From Gp6-AA40 sp035649635 (GTDB taxonomy: Bacteria > Acidobacteriota > Vicinamibacteria > Vicinamibacterales > UBA2999), in NCBI GenBank assembly GCA_035649635.1, contig DASRJE010000138.1:46085-110084 (forward strand): a DNA stretch of 64,000 bases, written 5' to 3'. Below are positions 23,817 to 30,668 of the stretch, one piece after another (within the stretch, counting starts at the first letter, position 1; the number at the start of each line of letters is the position of its first letter). A program made the position numbers and the translations under genes. Under the pieces are notes generated by a model. It worked only from the letters and a program-made list of their open reading frames with translations, ran no database searches and was not told where the DNA came from.

Positions 23817-24938
23817 ATGCCAGTTGTAATGTCGAAGCGGATTGTCTTCGGCCTGGCATTGGCGCTTGTTGCTACGGCGCTGGCCGGCCCGGATCGGCGG
23901 CTGCTCGCGCAAGGCGGAAAGCCCACCGATTCTCCGTGCAACATCCAGACAACCGAGCGCGTCGTGGCCGTCGGCGACGTGCACGGAGCGTTCGATAGCT
24001 TCGTGGCGATTCTGCGCGCCGCGCAGGTGATCGACAACCGCAGCCGATGGAGCGGTAAGAAGACCGTGCTCGTCCAGACCGGCGACATCCTCGATCGGGG
24101 TCCGGACTCACGAAAGGCCATCGACCTGCTACGCCGCCTGGAACGGGACGCGCAGCGCGCAGGTGGACGAGTCGTGTCTCTCCTCGGTAACCACGAGTTG
24201 ATGCGCCTCATTTCCGACTGGCGATACGTAAGCGCGGGAGAGATCGACGCCTTCCGGACCGGCGATTCAGCCCAGCTTCGCGAGCAGGTCCTGACGGCGC
24301 TGAACGAACAGGCAGCGCAACGGGCCAAGGCCGAGGGACGCGAGCACGATCCGGCGGCCTACCGGGAGCAGTTCCTCAAGGAAGTCCCTCTTGGAATGAT
24401 CGAATTACGTCAGGCGTTCGGTCCGCAGGGAGAATACGCGCGCTGGGTGAAAGAGCGTCCCGCGGTCGCGCGCATCAACGGGGTGCTTTTCATGCACGGA
24501 GGCATCAGCCCCGAGACGGCGCCGCTCGGATGCGAGGGGATCAACGCGGCAGTTTCGAAAGAGCTCGCGGCGCTGCCGCCGCCGGAACAGGCGGCATCGC
24601 TCATGTCGGCCAGCGAGACGGGACCGCTCTGGTACCGAGGATTGGCTCTTCAGCCGGAGGAGGAACTGACACCCATTCTTCCAACCATCCTGGAACAGAT
24701 GAAGGCGAGGGCGATCGTCATCGGGCACTCGACGGTGTTGCCCGGGCGGATCGTCGCCCGTCTCGACGGGCGAGTCATTCTGATCGACACAGGAATGGTT
24801 GGCGGAGAATTTTATAAAGGAGGCGTACCGTCCGCACTCGAGTGGCACGGCAACATGCTGACGGCGATCTATCTCGATCGACGCGAGCCGCTGGCCGCGC
24901 CCGCATTGCAGGCTGCCACAACCCCCGCATCACGTTGA
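23817..24938 (+). CDS. Secreted calcineurin-like metallophosphatase (Shewanella-like phosphatase type)
   Basis: The 373-residue product has an N-terminal signal segment (MSKRIVFGLALALVATALA) and a metallophosphoesterase domain. The dinuclear metal motifs appear in order: VAVGDVHGAFD (about 50), VLVQTGDILDRGPDS (about 90), SLLGNHELM (about 126), FMHGGISPE and IGHSTVLPGRI. This order and the insert between GNHE and the later His match the Shewanella-like protein phosphatase branch of the PPP family. It probably dephosphorylates protein or small-molecule substrates in the periplasm. A secreted kinase-like gene lies immediately downstream on the opposite strand, an interesting pairing. Confidence 0.92.
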   Translation: MPVVMSKRIVFGLALALVATALAGPDRRLLAQGGKPTDSPCNIQTTERVVAVGDVHGAFDSFVAILRAAQVIDNRSRWSGKKTVLVQTGDILDRGPDSRKAIDLLRRLERDAQRAGGRVVSLLGNHELMRLISDWRYVSAGEIDAFRTGDSAQLREQVLTALNEQAAQRAKAEGREHDPAAYREQFLKEVPLGMIELRQAFGPQGEYARWVKERPAVARINGVLFMHGGISPETAPLGCEGINAAVSKELAALPPPEQAASLMSASETGPLWYRGLALQPEEELTPILPTILEQMKARAIVIGHSTVLPGRIVARLDGRVILIDTGMVGGEFYKGGVPSALEWHGNMLTAIYLDRREPLAAPALQAATTPASR

Positions 24939-25005
24939 TCGAATATCTCACGCCGGTGTAGCGCCTCTACGACACCTTCTTCGTGCCCTTCGTACTCTTC
25001 GGGCT

Positions 25006-25839
25006 TCAGAAGTCGAAAAACACTACGGCCTCACCAAGCTTCGCGGCTCGCTCCTCGATGACCTTGACGATGCGGTCGCGGCGCGCGAGAACAGCCTCGC
25101 GCTCCCCCTTCATGAGCGAGTCGCCAACGGCTTTCTCGATCGATTCCGAGGTGAGTCCCTTCAGGCGAGTCAGCAGACCTCGGTCGCAGCGGGTCAAATC
25201 GCTCGGCTTCATCAAATCCTTGCCAAGTCGAAACGCCCGCGTGTGATCGATCAGCCACATCGTCCAGTCGTTGGTCCAGAGAATGTTTCCCTGATTCCGG
25301 TCGCGATTTTGAATGAGTTCGTCCCAGATCCGCATGATCTGGATTTGATGGGATGTACGCAGCGGGTTGGGCCCTACCGTCTTTTTCTGGAGCCGTCCCT
25401 TCTCGTCCATCTGGACATCGTCGACCCACCACGTCACGGCGGCCGTCTTCCCGTTCACGTCGCGTTCGACTGACATCGGCACCGTGTTGAGCTCGAGGAG
25501 CCGGGCCAGCCGATAGCCAGCGATGTTGTAGCGGTAGGTGTCTTTGAAATTGACCTCGGTGTGCTGACCAGCCTCGAACACCGGCTTGGCGATGTCCACG
25601 GTCTGCACGTGCGCGTCGTGGGTGATTTTCCCGTCCGACATCTTCACACGCCGTGAACCGGTGACGCCGCCTCCCGCGTCGCTGGTGTCGAGGATTCTGG
25701 CCTTCAGCAGGAAGGTCTCCATTTCGTCTGGCGTCAACTGGCCGGCCGTGACCTTGGCGCCCTGACCAGCGAACCCCAGTGAGACAGCAGTGAGACTGAT
25801 CCCGATGACGATGAGTGGCGCGCGCGAGAGTCGATCCAA
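25006..25839 (-). CDS. Secreted FAM20/PI4K-like kinase-fold protein
   Basis: A signal peptide (about 1-25) precedes a domain with kinase-like elements. The N-lobe segment RYNIAGYRLARLLELNTVP resembles the alphaC region of HipA/FAM20-type kinases. NRDRNQGNILW is a catalytic-loop motif with Asp and Asn. WLIDHTRAF provides the metal-binding Asp in place of DFG. This set and order recall PI3/PI4-kinase-like and FAM20-like enzymes that act on exported substrates. At 277 residues it is compact. It converges on a secreted phosphatase gene 67 bases away. Kinase activity is inferred from motifs only. Confidence 0.68.
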   Translation of the reverse strand: MDRLSRAPLIVIGISLTAVSLGFAGQGAKVTAGQLTPDEMETFLLKARILDTSDAGGGVTGSRRVKMSDGKITHDAHVQTVDIAKPVFEAGQHTEVNFKDTYRYNIAGYRLARLLELNTVPMSVERDVNGKTAAVTWWVDDVQMDEKGRLQKKTVGPNPLRTSHQIQIMRIWDELIQNRDRNQGNILWTNDWTMWLIDHTRAFRLGKDLMKPSDLTRCDRGLLTRLKGLTSESIEKAVGDSLMKGEREAVLARRDRIVKVIEERAAKLGEAVVFFDF

Positions 25840-25878
25840 GGAACGTCCCCTTTCTGCGAATGCGGAACGAGCTGGATT

Positions 25879-28800
25879 CTACGCGAAAAACGGATGCTGA
25901 ACCGCTGCCGGCGATTCCTGGTCGCGGAGCCGCAGCACCTCAGTGAACAGGTTCTGCATTAGGTCAACGTGGTCGGCCATCACACCGAACAGATCGTCGC
26001 GATCGAGGCGCAGGGCCCGTCCTCCTGCAGTCACGACTCCCTTCCACCCTGAAGGTGTGCCTGCCAGAGTATCGGCAACGCCGAAGGTTACGCCTGCCGA
26101 GGCCAGAACCGGGGACTGATCGGGCGATTCCAGACGCAGTTCGCCGTCGAGAATCTGGTAAGTCGCGGGAGGCCCGTCGATGTCGAATACGACTGTCCCG
26201 GGCGTCAACGTCACTTCGGAGGCAGAAGCCCGCAGGGCCAGGAGCTGCGCCGCGGTCGCGCCCGCAAGCAGCGGATCCTGGCGGAACAGCCGCTCGCTGC
26301 CGCTTGAACCGGCTTTGAGCGCGGTGAGTTGATAAGGCGCCGCCATCGCGGCACGCAATCGGTACGGCGACTGACCGAGAAGGAGCCGGAAGAGACTCTG
26401 AGCCATCAGGATGTTGTCCGACACCATCGTCAGGAAAACAGGCGTGGGAACACGAAAGCCGATGCTGTGTTCGATGGCTCGGATCGTGTTCTTGAGCGGG
26501 ATACCCTGGAGCACCTCTTCGACGTTGATTACTGCAGGGGCGGTCAACTCTTTTCCCGGTCCACGTTCACCTGTCGCTTCCAGCGCACCTTCGAGCAGGA
26601 AGAACACTTCGCTCGCCTGCTGACCCGCGCGCGAGATTTCGCGTCCGGCCTGGTGACGAATCTCCTGGCCGACTTCGGCGACGCGGAAGAGTTCGTCGAT
26701 CGAGAGCGCGGCGAACACGGGGGTGACCCTGATGCGATCAACCAGCGCGACTACCGGAAGCCCATCGCCCGACTGCCCCCCTTCGCGGCTGGCCCACTGC
26801 GCCGCTTCGCGTACGAACGCATCCTGCCGATGCGTGGTGACGTAATCGAAGTCGGATTTGAGCGAGGCGAATTGCCGCTCGGTGGCGAAGTGGATCGCGG
26901 ACGCGGCGATGACCGGGTCGTCGTCGTAAATGAGCTGGGCGAGCGTGTCTTCTATGTCTCGCGGCCGGCTCCTGAGCACCGCGTTCGCATATTGCACTTT
27001 CTCAGTCAGCGGCGTGTCGTCGAGGATCGGCATTACGCGCCGGCGGACGACACCACCGAGAAGGTTGTCGAGATATTCGACGGCCGCTGCTCGCCGCCGC
27101 CGCTCGCCTTGTTCGATCGTGAAGCGCGCCGCCGCGACATCCTCGATGTGATAGAGCAGCCCGAGCAACCGGTAGATTCGATCGAGCGAGCGGCGCAGTT
27201 TGTCTTCGAGCGCACGACCGAGCAGCGATTCCGCCGCGTCGAGCGAGTGGCGCATCAGGTTGTTTTGGAGCGTCAGGCCGTTGTAATAGCGGGATGTTTC
27301 CCTGATGACGACTTTCTCCACGGTCTGACGAGGGCACGACACCGCTGGATTCTCTCGACGCAACTTCTCGATCGCCATGATCGCCTTGTAACGCAGGAAG
27401 CCGTCAGCGTCGTCGAGCGCCGTGATCAGCGCTTCCATCGAGCCGGCCGTGCCAATCAAGGCGAGGGTCACCGGGATGTGGCGTCGAATCCAGAGTTGTT
27501 CGCGAGTGTCGGCCAGCGAGTACGCCAGGAGCGGAACGATTTCTTCCCCGTACCCAACCAGCGCTTCCCGTGCCTGTGCCTTCAGCGCGCGATGACCGAG
27601 CCGTGACAGGAGCGCTGGAACGAAGAGCCCGTCCGAGGCGCCGAGAGCGCGAGCGCTCTTGATGGCTTTACGCACCACGTTGATGTCCGCGTCGCTGAGC
27701 AGCGGCACGAGCAGCGGCCGGAAGCGTGGATGTTCGATGCGACCGAGCGCCGTCGCCGCTTCTTCGCGGGCCGGGGCGGCGGCGTCGCGAGTATCGCTGA
27801 CGAGCCGCAACAATGCCAGTTCGGCCGCGTCGATGTCTGCCGGCCGGCCGCTATTGGCCAGGGCAATTGCCGCTGTCACGACCACCCGCGGCTCGGCATC
27901 GTCAAGGTGACGTCGCAAGAGCACCGCGGTGTCTTCGTGAGAGAAGCCGGCGAGCGCGTGAAGCGCCGCGGCCCGAACGTCGACGTCTTCGTCCTGGACC
28001 ATTCGCTGGATGGTCGGGATCCACCGGCTCGCGATTGGTGAACCGAACGTGGCAATCACTCGCAAGACCTTCGCCCGCACGCGAGGTGACTCATGCTGCA
28101 GGAGCAGAGGGGTCACGAGATTCCGCTTGTCGAGCGCATCGAGCAGATCGATGGCGTAAAGCACGGCTCGTTCGTCCGGGCTCGACAGCTCCTCGACGAG
28201 CGCTTCGATTGTCGCAGCGTCCGCGACGTCGGTGCGGATGGTTGCGGGAGCAATGTCGCGCGAGATGATGCTGGCGCGAAAAGCTCGCAGGTACTCGCGC
28301 CACGCAATCAACGCCATCGCCACCCAGCCGGCGGTGACGAACAGGCTCGCATAACTCAATTGATGCCAATCGAGGCCGAGTCCTCGGGGATGAATGAGGA
28401 CCAGAATCAAGACGGCTGCCGCCGCTTTCGCGAAGCGATCCATCGTGACGTCGATGAATGGCTTTGCGCGAAAGCGCAAATCAGCCGGCAGCGGCAAGAA
28501 CAGAACTTCGCGCGTCGACTTGTCGACCGAGTACCGAAGAGTGGTATCGAGGACTCGCGCGGTTGCCACTGCCCAGAGCTGACCCGTAATCAGGATCAGG
28601 GTCGCGCTGGCGCCAAGACCAATTGGCAGCAGAAGCAGCGCCGCAGCGATACCGAACGAGCGGTGTATGCGGCTCGTGAGCAAGACTCCGACGACGAACC
28701 CGGCAACCGACAGGAAGATGGTGACCTGTGCCAGCAGGACAGCGATCGCGTTAGCGTCGATACCGCTGGCGTCGGCCGCCATGCTCAGTTGCTGATCGAC

Positions 28801-29538
28801 CATTGCTGCTCCAACAGCAGCAAAGCCGACGACGGCGGCCAGGCCGCGCAGGTGCTTCGATTGCGCCAGCAGCCGCAACGCTTCGCGGCCGCCAACACCT
28901 CGTTCGTCCATCGCCTCCAACTGATGTCCGGCGTGCGGCAACCGGACGATCTCCAGCACCATGCCCGCACACAAAACCAGGATGCCGGCGCTGACGAGGA
29001 GAAGGTTGTTGGCGCCGAACTCTTCGATCGTGATCGCGGTGATCGACGCACCGAGCGCGCCGCCAAGGCAGGCGCCGCCGCCGATCAGGCCAAAGAGCCG
29101 CTTCGCCTGCCTGGCGTCGTAGACCTCGTTGGCGAGCGTCCAGAACTGGCTGATGAGAAGAACGCCAAGAATCTGTCCGAAGAAATAGAGAGCGACGGTG
29201 ACCCACACGGCCCCGGAACGGAGCAGGGCCCAGAAGATCACCAACACCACGACGAGAACCGACTGCGCGATCGGAATCACGAATCGACGGGGAAGTCGCC
29301 GAATCGCGCTGCTGTACAAGTGCATCTGGACGCCGATCAGGATCGACGAGGCCATCAGCACGTACGGCAGGTTGTCGGACCCGAGCTGGTCGATGAACTT
29401 CGACTTGAAAACCGGCTTGACGATGTTGTACGCCGTCATCGCCAGAAACGAATAGGCGAACATCAGCAGCGCAACGGTTCGTTCCCCCTTGCGCGTATTT
29501 GTAAGCCGATCGACGACTTTCTGCCCGAGCGATTCCAT
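25879..29538 (-). CDS. ATP/ADP-translocase-like transporter fused to HEAT repeats and cNMP-binding domains
   Basis: This 1219-residue protein begins with about twelve membrane helices (residues 20-430) in the manner of NTT/Npt1 nucleotide carriers, which belong near the MFS: MLFAYSFLAMTAYNIVKPVFKSKF, then LFGLIGGGACLGGALGAS. Residues about 440-900 are HEAT-like repeats, such as SPRVRAKVLRVIATFGSP and EDVDVRAAALHALAGFSHEDTA. The C-terminal 260 residues hold two cyclic-nucleotide-binding-like domains (RAGQQASEVFFLLEGALEATG at about 970; TPGTVVFDIDGPPATYQILDGEL at about 1115). Canonical phosphate-binding residues are weak in both. The protein may be a sensor rather than a carrier. The neighbouring divergent gene is maf. 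Confidence 0.9.
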   Translation of the reverse strand: MESLGQKVVDRLTNTRKGERTVALLMFAYSFLAMTAYNIVKPVFKSKFIDQLGSDNLPYVLMASSILIGVQMHLYSSAIRRLPRRFVIPIAQSVLVVVLVIFWALLRSGAVWVTVALYFFGQILGVLLISQFWTLANEVYDARQAKRLFGLIGGGACLGGALGASITAITIEEFGANNLLLVSAGILVLCAGMVLEIVRLPHAGHQLEAMDERGVGGREALRLLAQSKHLRGLAAVVGFAAVGAAMVDQQLSMAADASGIDANAIAVLLAQVTIFLSVAGFVVGVLLTSRIHRSFGIAAALLLLPIGLGASATLILITGQLWAVATARVLDTTLRYSVDKSTREVLFLPLPADLRFRAKPFIDVTMDRFAKAAAAVLILVLIHPRGLGLDWHQLSYASLFVTAGWVAMALIAWREYLRAFRASIISRDIAPATIRTDVADAATIEALVEELSSPDERAVLYAIDLLDALDKRNLVTPLLLQHESPRVRAKVLRVIATFGSPIASRWIPTIQRMVQDEDVDVRAAALHALAGFSHEDTAVLLRRHLDDAEPRVVVTAAIALANSGRPADIDAAELALLRLVSDTRDAAAPAREEAATALGRIEHPRFRPLLVPLLSDADINVVRKAIKSARALGASDGLFVPALLSRLGHRALKAQAREALVGYGEEIVPLLAYSLADTREQLWIRRHIPVTLALIGTAGSMEALITALDDADGFLRYKAIMAIEKLRRENPAVSCPRQTVEKVVIRETSRYYNGLTLQNNLMRHSLDAAESLLGRALEDKLRRSLDRIYRLLGLLYHIEDVAAARFTIEQGERRRRAAAVEYLDNLLGGVVRRRVMPILDDTPLTEKVQYANAVLRSRPRDIEDTLAQLIYDDDPVIAASAIHFATERQFASLKSDFDYVTTHRQDAFVREAAQWASREGGQSGDGLPVVALVDRIRVTPVFAALSIDELFRVAEVGQEIRHQAGREISRAGQQASEVFFLLEGALEATGERGPGKELTAPAVINVEEVLQGIPLKNTIRAIEHSIGFRVPTPVFLTMVSDNILMAQSLFRLLLGQSPYRLRAAMAAPYQLTALKAGSSGSERLFRQDPLLAGATAAQLLALRASASEVTLTPGTVVFDIDGPPATYQILDGELRLESPDQSPVLASAGVTFGVADTLAGTPSGWKGVVTAGGRALRLDRDDLFGVMADHVDLMQNLFTEVLRLRDQESPAAVQHPFFA

Positions 29539-29586
29539 GAAGCAACGCTGCCAGCGGCAAGCTTACCTCTGCAGGGCCCCTCCTTC

Positions 29587-30228
29587 GTGACAGAATCGCG
29601 TCGATTGGCTGCGAGCGTCCTCGTTTTGGCGTCGGCGTCGCCCCGGCGCGCTGAACTCCTCACTGCGGCCGGCATCCCGTTCGAGACTCGGCCTGCCCAC
29701 ATCGACGAAGCGGTTCGGTCCGGGGAAGACGCACGGACCTACGCCTCCCGACTGGCTATCGAGAAGGCGGTGGCCGTGGCTTCGTCAATTCCGGGACGCC
29801 CGGTCCTGGCGGCTGATACCGTCGTGGTCATCGACGGTCAAATCCTGGGCAAGCCCGTTGATGCCGACGATGCGAAACGGATGCTTCGCTTACTGTCGGG
29901 GCGGACGCATGAGGTCATGACGGCAGTCGCGCTGATCGCAAATGACCCCGGGGGTGATTTCCGCGGCGGGGGATGGAAATCACCCCCGGGGTCTTTGTCG
30001 TATACGGCTGTAGAGGTCACCGCGGTTGAGTTCGTCCTGCTCAGTAAGGCGGAGATCGATTGGTACGTCGGGACCGGGGAGCCATCCGACAAAGCGGGTG
30101 CCTATGCGATTCAGGGGCTCGCCTCCCGCTACGTGAGCCGGATCGAAGGGTCTTACTCGAACGTGGTAGGGCTGCCGGTGGGACTCGTTTACGCGATGTG
30201 CACCCAGGCGGGAATACTGCTATCCTGA
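29587..30228 (+). CDS. maf: Maf-family nucleoside triphosphate pyrophosphatase with an in-frame palindromic insertion
   Basis: The GTG at 29587 begins VTESRRLAASVLVLASASPRRAELL, containing the family's N-terminal SASPRR motif. Further signatures are VLAADTVVVIDGQILGKP, the SGRTHEVMTAVAL block and GEPSDKAGAYAIQGLASR. Maf proteins hydrolyse dTTP, UTP and modified nucleotides. The product (213 residues) is somewhat long: between AVALIAN and YTAVEVTAVEF it carries the extra peptide DPGGDFRGGGWKSPPGSLS. That peptide is encoded by a 50-base DNA palindrome at 29944-29993, inserted without breaking the frame and located at a surface loop between two strands. Confidence 0.95.
   Translation: MTESRRLAASVLVLASASPRRAELLTAAGIPFETRPAHIDEAVRSGEDARTYASRLAIEKAVAVASSIPGRPVLAADTVVVIDGQILGKPVDADDAKRMLRLLSGRTHEVMTAVALIANDPGGDFRGGGWKSPPGSLSYTAVEVTAVEFVLLSKAEIDWYVGTGEPSDKAGAYAIQGLASRYVSRIEGSYSNVVGLPVGLVYAMCTQAGILLS
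29944..29993. repeat. Palindromic element with perfect 19-bp arms inside maf
   Basis: Left arm GACCCCGGGGGTGATTTCC (29944-29962) and right arm (29975-29993) are exact reverse complements, separated by a 12-base spacer. A related element with arms beginning GACACCGGGTGTGATTTT lies at 51203-51253, so this is a family and not chance. It is translated in frame within the maf gene. Confidence 0.85.
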
Positions 30229-30259
30229 CGGGTGATTCCCTATTCGAAAGTCCTTATCT

Positions 30260-30664
30260 ATGAGCCACAAAGCCGCAAAGATCGGCGTCACGTCCCTCGT
30301 GCTCGCCACCGTCTTCGGGATCCTGCTGTACACGACGCTCGGCGAGAGCATGCAGTACTACAAATACGTAGATGAGGTCGTCGGCAGCCAGAGCGACTGG
30401 ACGGGCAAGAAACTCCAGGTTCACGGTTATGTCGTTCCCGGCTCGATCGGCAAGAAACGGGATAAGCTCGAATATCGATTCGACATCCAGCGAAATGGGA
30501 AGACCCTTACGGCGTATTACACGGGAATCGTGCCGGACACGTTCAAGGACGAATCAGAGGTCGTGCTCACGGGAGTGTTGACGAAGGAGGGCTTCATGGC
30601 CAACGACATGACCGCGAAGTGTCCTTCCAAGTACGAGGAAGCTCCCGGTCCGGCCGTCAAGTAG
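30260..30664 (+). CDS. ccmE: Cytochrome c maturation heme chaperone CcmE, Cys-type variant
   Basis: The 134-residue protein has an N-terminal membrane anchor (about 8-27) and an OB-fold periplasmic domain (VHGYVVPGSIGKK, YRFDIQRNGKTLTAYYTGIVPDTFKDESEVVLTGVL). In classical CcmE the covalent heme ligand is the His of HxxxY. Here the corresponding position reads AKCPSKY, a CxxxY motif as in the CcmE variants of some archaea and deltaproteobacteria. It is the first gene of the ccm operon, 4 bases before the ccmF-like gene. It would hold heme covalently and pass it to the CcmF heme lyase. Confidence 0.93.
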   Translation: MSHKAAKIGVTSLVLATVFGILLYTTLGESMQYYKYVDEVVGSQSDWTGKKLQVHGYVVPGSIGKKRDKLEYRFDIQRNGKTLTAYYTGIVPDTFKDESEVVLTGVLTKEGFMANDMTAKCPSKYEEAPGPAVK

Positions 30665-30668
30665 GTCT

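Noticed and set aside
28093..29586. Long plus-strand frame continuous with maf, giving a 711-residue product
   Set aside because: The part before 29587 is antisense to the carrier-HEAT-cNMP gene. Maf homology begins at the GTG at 29587.
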